A stretch of DNA of 64,000 nucleotides from Rhodosorus marinus. Its lineage: Eukaryota; Rhodophyta; Stylonematophyceae; Stylonematales; Stylonemataceae. Shown one piece after another: positions 31,418 to 42,500 of this stretch (the stretch's first letter is position 1; every line of letters begins with the position of its first letter). Made by a program: the position numbers and the translations under genes. Under the pieces are notes generated by a model. That model did no database searches and was not told where the DNA came from. It worked only from the letters and a program-made list of their open reading frames with translations. The stretch spans positions 3,286,001 through 3,350,000 of the forward strand of contig JAMWBK010000003.1 of NCBI GenBank assembly GCA_029953675.1, given 5' to 3'.

Positions 31418-33495
31418 TGCCGAGCACACGTAGGGGAATTAAACGACGCCGCGACGAGCCTCTGTTCTTCTCGGATCGTCAAGACTGGATCAGGCGGTGG
31501 AGCGTCTTCGTCGACGACGTCACGGAAGGAGGCAGGCAGTGGACGCGCCTTACACACTGCCCGGTTCCCACACGGCGATTTGTGCCACGCGCCCAGGTTC
31601 AAACATGGAGCTGCCTCTTCCGTGCTGCATTAGAGCTCTCTATGGACAGCACCGCACCAACAAAAGCCAGCCTGCTTCTTGTCGGACTTCCAGGCCTTGT
31701 CCTTGGACACTCTGCACTTGATGTTGGCATTCAGGTATCGCATGTGCTTGAAGGAGAATCCTCTACGGTCTGGAGCGCTCTAGAGGACAAGGCGTCTATG
31801 CTGTCGCATACTACCGCACCGCAAGGAGCTGAAGCGGTTCGACGCCAACATCTCGGGCGCCACAAGCGAGCGCTGAAACTAGCACACCTTGGCCGCCTTT
31901 CAGATGCAGCTCGAAGCCTACAGGCCACCGAAATGGCACCTTTTACCGCGGCTACGTGGAGACAACTACAAGCGCTCTTTCCCAACCCGGCGGAAGGTGA
32001 CATACCAGACGAGATTGCACACGCCCTGCAATCTTTGCTCGCTCTGAATACCGAAATACTAAAGCGGCGGTGGGATTCAAGAAAAGCTGCCGACGAGGGC
32101 CTGATGTCGATCGCGGCACGTCTTCCTCAGGGCAAGAGCCCAGGTCCTAGCGGTCTCCGAGCGGAACACCTCCAAGGTGCAACTCAACAGACGCAAGTGG
32201 CGTTGATTCGTGTATTGCGACAACTGGCGACCGCTCCTGAGAAATTTTCCCCGGCTCTGACCCGCGCCCTTCGCAGTAGTCGACTCCTACCGTTCGCGAA
32301 GCCTAACAAGGGTTCAGTGCCACAGGAGCATCCCGGAGTTCGCCCTATCGGAGTACCAGAAGTTTTGCGCAAGGTAGCAACGCAATGGACTCTTCACGCG
32401 GTTATGGACAGGGTGCGTGAGCTCCTGGTGTCCTTACAACTGGGTATTGGAGTAAGTGGCGGGTGCGAACGCTCACTTCACGCGATCCAGGCCCATTTGT
32501 CATGCGAACCCGATTCGGTGGTCCCTCGGCTAGACCTAGAGAATGCCTTTAATCGCATCGACCGACGCCTTGCCAAGCAACTGGTGGACGAACACTTGCC
32601 GGAGCTTGCACCAGTGTATAGACTTGGATATGGAAGCGACAACGCGGACTCACCGACGCTCTGTGGCTGGCGATCTTCCCCTGGACAGAACGAAACCGAC
32701 ACCTCTCGCCTGACTCTCCAAGCAACTACAGGAGTCCAACAGGGAGATCCACTGGGGCCGGTGCTACATGCACTATCCCTGGCGCCCTTTCTAAGAGCGT
32801 TGCGAGCCAAGCTCCCCAGCGAAACGATTGTTGCTATCCACGACGATATCACGATTGTCGGGCCGCTACAAGCCTTGAAGGCATCCCGGGCATGGGGAAA
32901 AACTGTGCTCCCCTCTCTTGGAGCACGCCTGCAACTCGGCAAGTGCACTGTGTACGGGCGAACACTGACTACCACGCGAGTGGTCAATCATGAGATTCCT
33001 GGAGTGCAAGTGACCAGAGACGGAGTCACCATCCACTCGATACCGATAGGCAGCCGAGAATATATCGAACAGGAGTGCCGGGGGCTGCAAAATAAGCATG
33101 AGAAACTCTTTGAGCAAATTGCCAAGCTCCCACAACCGGAGCTTACGACGCAAATTGCCCTCTTCAGGTTCTGTGCGGAAATGCGGCTAGACTATGTTCT
33201 ACGATGCCTCGCACACGAGTTTGGAAGAACTCTGGCACGCGAGGCCGATGTGATGACCAGATATCATCTGGAAATTCTATTCGGAGGCCTCTCTACGACA
33301 GCTGTAGAGGACGACGAGTACGCAGAGCTGATCTCGGACCAAATCGCTCTGCCCTGCCGCTGGGGGGGGTTGAGTTTCGCTACTCGAAAGCGCGTCCAAC
33401 CCATTGCGTTTTACTCGTCATGGAGAAACACCTTCCGGAACAATGAAGATGAATGGCCATACCTGACTGAACTGGACTTTAGTAGCATAGCCTGA
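31417..33495 (+). CDS. Family C retrotransposon ORF2: HDD-type reverse transcriptase, C-terminus lost
   Basis: Copies element RNA into DNA at the target. The 692-residue frame starts MPSTRRGIKRRRDEPLFFSD (basic, possible nuclear signal). RT blocks: KSPGPSGLRAEHLQ (about 230), RPIGVPEVLRKVATQWTL, LGIGVSGGCERSLHAI, LDLENAFNRIDRRLAKQL (catalytic Asp), TTGVQQGDPLGPVLHALSLA, and the catalytic box AIHDDITIVGP (residues 473-477; His replaces the usual Ala), followed by thumb motifs (LPCRWGGLSFATRKRVQP). The zinc knuckle and endonuclease are missing: at about 33,474 the frame passes into a minus-strand family A tail, which supplies the last residues LDFSSIA. It can therefore no longer nick a target by itself. 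Confidence 0.88.
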   Translation: MPSTRRGIKRRRDEPLFFSDRQDWIRRWSVFVDDVTEGGRQWTRLTHCPVPTRRFVPRAQVQTWSCLFRAALELSMDSTAPTKASLLLVGLPGLVLGHSALDVGIQVSHVLEGESSTVWSALEDKASMLSHTTAPQGAEAVRRQHLGRHKRALKLAHLGRLSDAARSLQATEMAPFTAATWRQLQALFPNPAEGDIPDEIAHALQSLLALNTEILKRRWDSRKAADEGLMSIAARLPQGKSPGPSGLRAEHLQGATQQTQVALIRVLRQLATAPEKFSPALTRALRSSRLLPFAKPNKGSVPQEHPGVRPIGVPEVLRKVATQWTLHAVMDRVRELLVSLQLGIGVSGGCERSLHAIQAHLSCEPDSVVPRLDLENAFNRIDRRLAKQLVDEHLPELAPVYRLGYGSDNADSPTLCGWRSSPGQNETDTSRLTLQATTGVQQGDPLGPVLHALSLAPFLRALRAKLPSETIVAIHDDITIVGPLQALKASRAWGKTVLPSLGARLQLGKCTVYGRTLTTTRVVNHEIPGVQVTRDGVTIHSIPIGSREYIEQECRGLQNKHEKLFEQIAKLPQPELTTQIALFRFCAEMRLDYVLRCLAHEFGRTLAREADVMTRYHLEILFGGLSTTAVEDDEYAELISDQIALPCRWGGLSFATRKRVQPIAFYSSWRNTFRNNEDEWPYLTELDFSSIA

Positions 33496-36400
33496 AGCGC
33501 TACGCAAGGCGTGAAGATGAACTAATAACTAGGGAGGGAAGTATGCAACCCCAGGCGCCGATGGCGCGCCTCGGAAAGCATGTCGCTGGAATATCGCCAA
33601 AGGGAGACACTTAAACGCCTCAAGAGCGCCAAATATTCAGTAGGATGCTCAGCAAAACATTTCCGCAACCACTCTAAACCCGACTTATCGACGTGACCAA
33701 AGCTTTCCACAATGAATGGCTGGAACCGGTGAGAGCGACCCTCAGCGCAAGGCAGACTGGCCATGCTCTCAGCATACCGTCGTTCCTTAACTCTTCGAAG
33801 GGCTGAAGCCGCGGCGCCCCGGCGGCGGGCGGCTGCGGTGAGGTGGGCGCTGGCCACGGGGCAGGTAATCGCAAGGTCCACATATGTTGAGCGTCTGGCA
33901 GCAGCGTCGGAGACGAGGAGATCGGCTATACAACGGGGCGGTGCAGAGTCCGAGATTGATCTGGGCAGTTCCGACTCAACCTCAACCGTATGCCCTATCC
34001 GAGTCAAAAATTCGCTGAGGATGTACTTGAGGCGAGTGTGACGCCTCGTACGGAGACCTCTCAACAGTCCGCAGGAACCCAGGAAGTGGTAGCCACAAGC
34101 GTCAATCCGGCTCTCACATCCCTGACAGAAAGACGGCCGATTAGAGTGCCACGGAGCCTGTGGCAAACCGAGATAGATCCGTGCGGCAGAACGGAACTGG
34201 AAAGCATCGAGACGATGACTCAATGACGACGGTAGAGTGGTTAACCACAAGTGCGAGAGGTGGCCTCCCATGCCGCGGAGACGAGCGGCAGTGGTAGGCG
34301 GCGTGAGAGGAGAATTGAGCATGACTGTGTGAGCGGCACTGTGTTGGCCCCAGGTGAGGCTATGTTGAATCACATCAGTGCGGGAGCTCCACAATCGGCT
34401 CAAACCCGGGTAGTCTGCAACAGGTGACCCGGGGCTAGCCTCTCCGTCATCGGCAAGAACTCGGTCCAGGGGACAATCCTCAATCGCTTCAGCTCGTCCC
34501 CATAACAGCTCCCACCAGGAACGAAAGCGGGACCGATTTGCGTCCGGCACGGCGTTGCACTTCCTGAACGCGTGTTGAAGACCATCATAAATTGTCAAAA
34601 GCGGGGGCGGCAGGGTCACTGGATCCTCGTTGGTCAAAGCTCGAGCCAAGAGGCAGGCACTTCGCATCTGGAAGGTCACCAACGTTCGCAGCGCGGTAGC
34701 CCAGGAGGCAACCGCCGCTGGCGAGCATACCAGCCCACGGTCTGCGACGCCGAATCCCCCTAATCGCAACGGTAGAGCGATCTGTGCACGAATTAAGTCC
34801 CTGTCGGGAGCAGCTTCAAGATCGAGGGGCTCATCCAAGAGCGTTCCCCAGTGTTGCAGGGTCATTTCGTCGGCTTTAGCCGCGATCCACGAGCCCCAAG
34901 CTGGAGGCAGGCTGCGCAACCAGTAGTTGAGTCTGGGACCGGCACAAAAGCGGGAAAGCAAGCAGGCCGATTGCAGCATGCTGTCGGGTAGGTGCTCAAT
35001 GGCGTCGGTGAGTTGCTTGTGCCGTGCCAAAACTCGCTCGCAGGATGCTTGGACAAACTTGTCAGTCCCCAATCCGACGCCGTGGTGTTCGAACCCTTCA
35101 CGTTCGCTGATTAGTCGCAGAATGGGTGGCAGAGAGTTCAGCGACACGTCCCTCGGGGGGAGAAAGCGACATTTTTCTGTTTCCAAAGTCAAACCGACGC
35201 GACGTGCAATCGCTTCGATCGCGGTCAGTCCCCTAGCCAGGGTGTCAGGGGTGCCCAGCAATGTTACGTCATCGTGGTACGCGCAGATTCGAAGATCCGA
35301 GACCTCAGTCGAAAGACGTAAAAGTACGAGCTGTAGGGCACAGGCATGAAGAAGAGGTCCGCAAGGGTCGCCTTGTTGGACGCCAGTATGTGCTTGAAAA
35401 ACAGTGCCCTCCGTTGTCAAGTAGGGGAGGCTCTCCCCTCCGTAAATACCCGATAGAAACGGCCACGCCTCCGGAAACACACGTCGGAGCACCTCTAGCG
35501 CATGCGTCCGCGACACGCTGTTGAATGCGTTCCGGAAATCAACCACCAAGACTCCCCAATCCGGCCTACTGGCGCGTTCTAGCTCGATCCCATGGGTGAT
35601 CAGTTCGCAACCCCCAGAAAATCCCACCCCTACTTGCAAGGGCGCCATAAAAGCTGTGACGCGCTGGCGAAGGCGCTGGCATAGCCACCTCCCGGCTAAC
35701 TTCCGTAGGCTCTCCACCATCCCGATCGGCCGGAGACGCGGGTGGGCCGGCTGGTGGTCAGGTTTCGTGAGCAAGCAAAGCTGTGCCTGCCGGAGATGTT
35801 CCCATGGCGCAGACGCACCCGATACGCCCTGGAACAACTTGTTAAGGATCCTCAGAAGCGCGCTCTGGCCAGGCTGGCTCAGGGCCTGCAATAACTCTGT
35901 TCTTAGTCCGGAGGGTCCGGGACAGCGTCCCCGACGCGAGGTACGAAGCAAATCCTCCAGGTCAGACTCACTGAGCGTCAGATCGATGCGAAACCTGGCC
36001 AACTCCGGACGGTCCAAGAATACCTCGAATTCAGGGGACAAATCCACGTCGGACTCAGGGAACAAAGACGACACCGTCTGGGCGAGACTATCATCGTAGG
36101 GGAGGACAGGCGCCTGGCCCTCCAAAACCCGCGCCGCTCGACTTAAATCGCCCACTGCTACCAATTTCTGTACTCGAGCTGGCACGGGCGACACTGTGCC
36201 ATGCCGAGTCCGACAGGCGGATGGTGCTGACGACGCCAAATAGCTGCGCTGTAGTACTTCGAAGTCTCCCTTCAAGAACAGGGCCAGTCGGTCTCGTACT
36301 CGCCATCTGCGCTCCGATGTGTGAATGGGGGCCAGAATCAGGCGCGGCATGACCCCCAGAAAAACCCAAATGACTGTGTCCCGAATGTTGCGAGCCAGGC

Positions 36401-36593
36401 TCGTGAAGATGAAATCGAGAATGGTTCCAGCTACTAGAAGGTCTCCACGAGGAAGGACGACTGGGGGAATGCCCCCACGGAGGGGAAGCGAGCCTCCTTC
36501 CAAAGAAATCCACCGCCGGAGCCAACTCCGAAAACGCGTACGCCAAATGCCCCAGTCTCCGCCCTCCTTCAGGACATAACACTGTAGATCCAT
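33474..36593 (-). CDS. Family A retrotransposon ORF2: RT plus restriction-like endonuclease, 1023 aa, intact frame
   Basis: Best preserved family A protein. On the minus strand the frame runs 36593-33522 with the tail to 33,474. N-terminal 230 residues: unconserved, with two cysteine-poor helical segments. RT: RCPGPSGLRTELLQ (about 245), RPIGMVESLRKLAGRWLCQR, VGVGFSGGCELITHGIELE, VVDFRNAFNSVSRTHALEV (catalytic Asp), TGVQQGDPCGPLLHACALQL, AYHDDVTLLGTPD (about residues 437-442, HDD box), thumb LPLRLGGFGVADRGLV. Then the CCHC knuckle CQGCESRIDACGYHFLGSC from residue 823, RTRRHTR, and the nuclease CIADLLVSDAA...STYVDLAITCP (about 888-912), where ADL and VDLAI stand at the places of PD and D-x-K. 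It ends SLPSY. It is preceded by its ORF1 (36,569-37,591). Whether the element can still move is unknown; the ORF1 is damaged. Confidence 0.9.
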
Positions 36594-37591
36594 AGGCTGC
36601 GACCTCGCAGCCGTGCCTGGAGCGCTAATCGTGCTTCTCCCCTTAGACCCGGGGAGTCGGTCCTCGCTCTCTTACCTCCTATCCGCACCAAAGTCGTGAG
36701 CCGCCCACTCCGCGAGGCTCGCGGAACGGATCCCGCGGGCTTCAGCAAAGTAACCTGGGCGTCCTCCACCGCCATGCCCTCAGTCTGCTCCCCTGCCTCA
36801 CCACTCTCGCTGGAAGTAGTGCTGGAAGCAGAGCCCTCCAAAATCCCCACCCGCTGCAGCTCTGTCTTGTAGCGCGAAGTCAGCACAAGTCGCCTCTCCA
36901 GATCGAAGAAATTGGAAACCGCCATGCGCAGGTGACGAGGGCCCGACCGGAACCGCTCCAACAAGATCCTCTCAAGGCGCTGAATCCGTAGCCAATGGAT
37001 CGCTGCCGCCTTCACGCTGCTCTCATGCTCAGAGAGCCCTGCCGTTTCTCCCGGAGACAGGAAATTGCCCGAGAAACGGTCAAAATCGAAGTGCAAAACC
37101 ACCTGCGGGTTGCAGCGCAGCCACCGGGCGCTCTCAGGCCACTGCTCGGTAGGCTTCGCCAGCAAGGCCTCCAGGTACTTGGCGGCGGTTGCGGAGACCA
37201 AAAAGCACATCGCGGCCCTCATAGTTTGCGAAGAAGAAATCACCCCGGCTGCACCCTAACGATTCCGCAAAAGTGTCCCGGAAGTCTCGCATAGACGGAA
37301 CCTGTCCTCGTGTAGTCTGGGGCCGGACATTTCGCACCCACAGAAATTGGAGAGTGGTCTCCACAGGTCCATCCTGAGGCTCGCGAGATGGTATGAAACG
37401 GAGCATAGCCGCCGTACGTGTGGCAGTGGTGCCCTTCCGCAAGACTGATGCGTACGAAGCGCCCCCCTTGCGGCCACCACGTGCCCCCGAAGTAGCCGGG
37501 AGCTGGTGACCACCTGAGGGCTGGTCCAAGAGAGGGAAGTCCACAGCTGCAGTCTCCTCCACACCGGTTGCCGCACAGTCACCACCACCAT
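36569..37591 (-). pseudogene. Family A ORF1, frameshifted
   Basis: Two overlapping minus-strand frames together cover the ORF1 that is read through in one frame at 50,331-49,078. 37591/37562-37134 gives PSREPQDGPVETTLQFLWVR, MRDFRDTFAESLGCSRGDFF and then slips; 37243-36569 continues ATAAKYLEALLAKPTEQWPE, LHFDFDRFSG, LSEHESSVKAAAIHWLRI, RSGPRHLRMAVSNFFDLE, LVRIGGKRARTDSPG. The block FLWVRNVR ... FFFANYEG ... DVLF with alternating strands and helices resembles an RRM-like or other RNA-binding fold, which would fit an ORF1 role; this is inference. A few bases overlap the ORF2 start at 36593. Confidence 0.75.
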
Positions 37592-37608
37592 TGCCTCGAG
37601 TCCCCGAG

Positions 37609-37800
37609 CGCTGAAGCGCTTCAGGCTATTTCTGGACTTTACTAGCTTTTTTTTTTTTTTTTTTTTAGTTCATCTTCACGCCTTGCGTAGCGCTTCAGGC
37701 TATTTATAGCATAGCCTGAAGCGCTACGCAAGGCGTGAAGATGAACTAATAACTAGGGAGGGAAGTATGCAACCCCAGGCGCCGATGGCGCGCCTCGGAA
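37609..37800. repeat. Head-to-head family A 3-prime ends with poly-T and a 37-bp palindrome
   Basis: 37667-37703 (AGTTCATCTTCACGCCTTGC...) and 37711-37747 are exact inverted copies with a 7-nt spacer (TTATAGC). They are family A 3-prime ends in opposite orientation. Left of them is a run of 20 T after GGACTTTACTAGC; right of them the minus-oriented copy goes on to 37,804 and breaks off. Confidence 0.85.
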
Positions 37801-37804
37801 AGCA

Positions 37805-38339
37805 TATCCAAACTAGCTCGTCCTCCCTCCCCATCAATGACGCACACACAAGCATGCACCAAGATTTCTCTCGCAAGGACGTCATCTCATATGCCTCCGG
37901 ATAGTTATAAGATGACATGTAGAGATGGAATCATATCCGTGGGAAAAAGGGTCCTCTATAATAACATGCACGGTCAGTACTTCCGGGTACCTTTTTGGGA
38001 GACGCAGCTGGCTCCGGCTAATAGGTACGACCACATAGCCTCACTGTAGAGACTTTTCTATGCGTGGAAAACGTGTTCCAACAGGTAAGTGACCAGTAAT
38101 ACCCGAATACCTGTAATACTGAAAACGAAATCAGTTTCGGGGTTTTGCCTTTCGTGCTTTTCGAATTCGAGAAAACGACGCACTGTAAGGCCCGGCTAAA
38201 GATGGAGTAATCGCCCTATGATGTGCAGCGGCGCTATGGGTTTACCACTCGAAGACAGGTGCGACCGAAAAATAGTGCCCAGAAGTATTGAACCACACGT
38301 ATCGGTATAGGGAAAGCACTCGTATTTTCTGAACAATTG
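37805..38339. other. No gene seen
   Basis: Only ORFs of up to 70 codons without motifs. No retroelement similarity noticed in this stretch. It separates two family A pieces of opposite orientation. Confidence 0.35.
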
Positions 38340-38343
38340 TAGA

Positions 38344-39005
38344 ATGACGCTTGTGGCTACCACTTCCTGGGTTCCTGCGGACTGTTGAGAGGTCTCCGTA
38401 CGAGGCGTCACACTCGCCTCAAGTACATCCTCAGCGAATTTTTGACTCGGATAGGGCATACGGTTGAGGTTGAGTCGGAACTGCCCAGATCAATCTCGGA
38501 CTCTGCACCGCCCCGTTGTATAGCCGATCTCCTCGTCTCCGACGCTGCTGCCAGACGCTCAACATATGTGGACCTTGCGATTACCTGCCCCGTGGCCAGC
38601 GCCCACCTCACCGCAGCCGCCCGCCGCCGGGGCGCCGCGGCTTCAGCCCTTCGAAGAGTTAAGGAACGACGGTATGCTGAGAGCATGGCCAGTCTGCCTT
38701 GCGCTGAGGGTCGCTCTCACCGGTTCCAGCCATTCATTGTGGAAAGCTTTGGTCACGTCGATAAGTCGGGTTTAGAGTGGTTGCGGAAATGTTTTGCTGA
38801 GCATCCTACTGAATATTTGGCGCTCTTGAGGCGTTTAAGTGTCTCCCTTTGGCGATATTCCAGCGACATGCTTTCCGAGGCGCGCCATCGGCGCCTGGGG
38901 TTGCATACTTCCCTCCCTAGTTATTAGTTCATCTTCACGCCTTGCGTAGCGCTTCAGGCTATGCTACTAAAGTCCAGTAAAGTCAAGTAAAGTCCAGTCC
39001 AGTTC
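38344..39005 (+). pseudogene. Family A 3-prime fragment on the plus strand, intact C-terminus
   Basis: 5-prime truncated inside the zinc knuckle region (CGYHFLGSCGLLRGLRTRRH), then the complete nuclease domain in one frame to SLPSY and the tail with four AGTAAAGTCC-like units (38,965-39,003). The coding part is the exact inverse of 33,522-34,100, so the two copies are recent and share one source, or one came from the other. Confidence 0.9.
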
Positions 39006-39620
39006 ATGGTTTGGTCTAGATGGAAGACGAGTTGTGACCTAGTCTAAGGTTCTAAATTGGCTCGAATGTAGTTGTAGTTAGGGAGACCACGTAGATGAAA
39101 GCGAAGGGACCCTTGTGAGCATCCGAGCGAGACCTACCAGAGGTTGGCCCGAAAGTACGTTGTGGGGGAAATTTCTGAACAGTTTTTTCCGGGAATAGAC
39201 GGTAATGTCGGTAATAAGTTGCTGGTTGCGTTAAAAATCGGCTCTGCGCTAATATATCTATAGGAACGTGCGCCAACATAGCTGTAGGGGAATCGTGCGC
39301 CAACATAGCTGTAGGGGAATCCTGCGCCAACATATCTGTAGGGGAATCCTGCGACAACATATCGACCCCAAAAGGGTAGCAAGACGCTGAAACCTGCTCC
39401 TAGAGCGGATTCTGGCTCAGTGCTTTGAGATCGAGTGAGGGCTCATCATTAGTTTATTCAGAGCCTGACTACCCTGAGAAGCGAGAGACAAGACGATGAT
39501 GGACGCATGCCTACAAAGCAGCATTTGAGCGTCACAGGGTCAAAGAAAGCTCCGTGAGCAGACTAACTAGGCGCCCTGGGTCGTTGCAAGAGAAAGCACG
39601 GGGTCTGTGGCTAGTCGGGT
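39006..39620. repeat. 27-bp minisatellite, about four units, in otherwise empty sequence
   Basis: 39,255-39,362 holds units of the form CCAACATAGCTGTAGGGGAA plus TCCTGCG with few changes. Length 27 keeps frames open on both strands (minus strand MLSQDSPTDMLAQDSPTAML), which I read as a by-product. Nothing else recognised here. Confidence 0.75.
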
Positions 39621-40890
39621 GAAAGCAGTTTGCTTTGGGTGTGCCTCTCTCGATAGGGTTGTTGAACGGAGCCTCGCTTCATTCCAGGCAAGTCAGCGGG
39701 AGGGATGGACTGCAGGTGCAATAGACAGGTACATGGGGCTGGTAAGTCGTCGAATGCGGGGGGTTGCTGAAGGTCAAGTCGCCGCTTCGATTGCCTCGCT
39801 CGCGGTCATGATTTGGAGAGGCACGTTTTCGGTAGAGCGGAGGAGACCTCTTGAATGGTTGAGAGATTGAGGCCTGCGGCTTGCACAGTCTTGTCTATTG
39901 GCGTCTTCAGGTGAGGGCAATAGCCCCTGTTGGCCGTCAAGGTTTGCATCCAAGCCGCGTAGAGGAGATGGATTGGATGCGCCTTCGCGTGCAGAAGACC
40001 AGCCACCGTCATCAACAGGGGAGCGCCATCTGTTTCCAGGCCGGGTGGTTGCCATCGGGATCTTCTGCGTTGGTGGTAAGGAAGGTGGGCAATCTCCTTC
40101 GCCAGGACTTCATGTTGGTTCTGAATGCTACGAAGTGTCTGCATCACATATTTTCTCGTCCCGACCGGGATCGAGTGAATGGTTACTCCTTCGCGTGATA
40201 CAAGGACCTGTTCCATATTGCTGGTGGCTAGACGAGGGGATGGAATGTGGTGCCCAAACAATGTGCCTTTTAGAGGTTGGAGCACTACTCCAATTGTAAG
40301 GAACGTCTTCTGACTCCATCGTAGGGCCGCTTTCAGGGATTCCATTGGGCCCACGGGAATAGCCGCAGTAGTGAGCTCCGGACGCCTGGTGTGTAGTGCT
40401 TCGATGAAAGGTGCCAGGGCTAGGGCGTGCAGAGCGGGTCCAAAGGGATCAGCTTGTTGTACTCCCATCGTCGCTTGTTAAAAGAGTCGGTCTGGGTGTA
40501 GGTTGCCATCCGTAGCCTAGGGGCGCCAGCCGAGAAGTGTAGTTGAGTCCTTACAGTCACGGCCATATCCCAGCTGTAGATGGCCGCCAGTTCAGGGTAG
40601 TGGTGGTTGACGAGTTGTTTAGCAATACGCCGATCAATTCGGTTGAACCCATTGGCGAGGACGAGTCGTACGACCACCGATTTTGGCTCAGAATACAGGT
40701 GGGCCTCTATAGCGTGCGGGCACCTTTCGCATCCTCCGCTGACGGCCTAGGACCCACTGTGTTGCGAGTTTCCGGAGGACCTCTGGAACGCCAATAGGTC
40801 GAAAGGCAGGGTTCGTATGTGACGACCCAGTGGTAGAGGCTAACAAACCCCTACCACCACCGCTCGCCTCCGCGGCATGGGAGGCCATCT
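39600..40890 (-). pseudogene. Decayed family C RT
   Basis: Minus-strand pieces in order: RPIGVPEVLRKLATQWVL (40,830-40,760), NGFNRIDRRIAKQLVNHHYP (about 40,650), MGVQQADPFGPALHALALAP (40,468), GVTIHSIPVGTRKYVMQTLR, then thumb remnants to 39,806. The HDD box and surrounding codons are deleted (LTTAAIPVGPMESL). The D of QQGDP is shifted (QQADP). Clearly an old copy. Confidence 0.78.
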
Positions 40891-41670
40891 ATCACCTTTG
40901 TGGTTAACGACCCTGCCTTCGTCACTGGGTCACAGTCTCGATGCCTTTCAGTTCCGCTCGGCCGCACGAATCTATCTGGGCCTGCCACAAGCTCCGTGGC
41001 ACTCTAACCGGCCGTCTTTCTGTCAGGGATGTGAGAGTCGGATCGATGCTTGTGGTAACCACTTCTTAGGTTCATGCGGACTGTTGAGAGGTCTTCGTAC
41101 GAGGCGTCACACTCGCTTCAAGTACATCCTCAGCGAATGTTTGACTCGGGTAGGGCATACGGTTGAGGTGGAATCGGAACTACCCAGATCGGTCTCGGAC
41201 ACGGTACCGCCCCGCTGTATTGCAGATCTCCTCGTCTCCGATGTTGCCGCCAGACGCTCAGCATATGTTGACCTCGCGATTAAATGCCCTGTGCCAAGCG
41301 CCCATCTCACGGCTGCAGCCCGCCGCCGGGGAGCAGCTGCTTCGGCCCTCCGCAGAGTGAAGGAACGACGGTATGCTGAGAGTATGGCCAGCCAGCCTCG
41401 CGCTGAGGGTCGCTCCCACCTTTCATTGTGGAAAGCTTTGGTCACGTGGAGAAGTCGGGTTTGGTGTGGTTGCGGAAATGTTTCACTGAGCATCCTGTTG
41501 AATGCTTGGAACTTTTGCGGCGCTTAAGTGTCTCTCTGTGGCGATATTCGAGCAGCATGCTTGGCGAGGCGCGCAATCGGCGCCTGGGTTTGCACGCTTC
41601 CCTACCTAGTTCTTAGTTCCTTTTGGCGTTTTGCGTAGCGCTTTAGGCTAGGCTAATTAAAGCAACTAAA
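40877..41670 (+). pseudogene. Family A (diverged subfamily) 3-prime part
   Basis: MGGHLSPLWLTTLPSSLGHS, the knuckle CQGCESRIDACGNHFLGSC, RTRRHTR, CIADLLVSDVAARRSAYVDL, then a deletion and frameshift near 41,420 (GRSHLSLWKALV instead of GRSH...FQPFIVESFG), resuming at 41,428 with ESFGHVEKSGLVWLRKCF to SLPSS. The tail TTTAGGCTAGGCTAATTAAAGC is altered. The 5-prime end abuts the old family C copy. Confidence 0.85.
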
Positions 41671-41935
41671 CCAGTATTCTGCACAACGAGTGTGACCGCT
41701 CTTCCCATCTCTCTTCTCTACAAACACCCGCACCCGTTCCGTCCAATTCCTCCTTACCGACTAACAAAAACTCCTGTCAGCGCCACGCTCAGTAGAAGAC
41801 TTTACCGTAGCTGCCCCTCCACCGCGCCCATTCTCATCCACCTACAAGATCTCCAGCAAAGCGGCCTTAACCTCCACATGGAACAAGATGTCCTCCGAAT
41901 CCATATATAGACGATAGCAACCACCTATGAAATAT
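41671..41935. other. No gene seen
   Basis: A 72-codon plus-strand ORF rich in Pro, Leu and Ser without any motif. Probably non-coding. Confidence 0.3.
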
Positions 41936-42500
41936 GAATGAATTGTTCAATCGGAGACTGAGAAAAAAACCCCGAGGGGCAAAAAGACTAAGCGCCGCGA
42001 AGGTCGCGCGCTTCCAATAGCAACGCAACGTTCATACGCCACAAATAGAAACTCAAGCGAGTAAACAAAGATTGTAAACGGTCCGGGCGTTCGCGGAATA
42101 TCTCCCGAATCCGACGAGATCCAATGGAGTCTACAAACCCAAAGGATTTGATGATTGGAGGCACCAAGCGGTGTGCAAGAGCCGAAGCACGAACCTCTGG
42201 GGTAGACAGAGCTCTCGCATATTTGGCCTCTTTATGGCTACGCATACTGGCTGCAGCATATCCATGGCGCTCTCCCGCTGCAGGCAGATAACAACTAGCC
42301 TAGGGAGTCGGAACAGCCAGGTCAACGTATGTGGTGCTGCGGCTATCGTCGCAGCTAACTACTAGGTCGGCCACTCTGCGCTCATCGTTTTGGGAGTCGG
42401 CGACAGGCAGGGGCTTCTCACGTTCAATTTCGAGTCCGGCTTGCCGTGCGATGGGCCGAATTTCACGGTATAATAAGCTTATGGAATAAGCGCTCACCAC
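41936..42500 (-). pseudogene. Family B2 3-prime fragment
   Basis: Minus strand from the GAATGAATTG tail: ARDLRGA end, FRERPDRLQSLFTRLSF, then a frame change at about 42,300 to RRVADLVVSCDDSRSTTYVD and ISLLYREIRPIARQAGLE. 5-prime truncated at about 42,500. Confidence 0.82.

Noticed and set aside
33480-33495. LDFSSIA as a natural end of the family C ORF2
   Set aside because: These codons are the inverse of the family A tail (GGACTTTAGTAGCATAGCC), so the ORF was cut by that insertion.
35521-36099. 192-codon plus-strand ORF
   Set aside because: Antisense to the intact family A ORF2, which has clear RT motifs in this stretch.
39255-39362. CRISPR-like array
   Set aside because: Units are contiguous 27-bp repeats with no spacers, in a eukaryotic genome.
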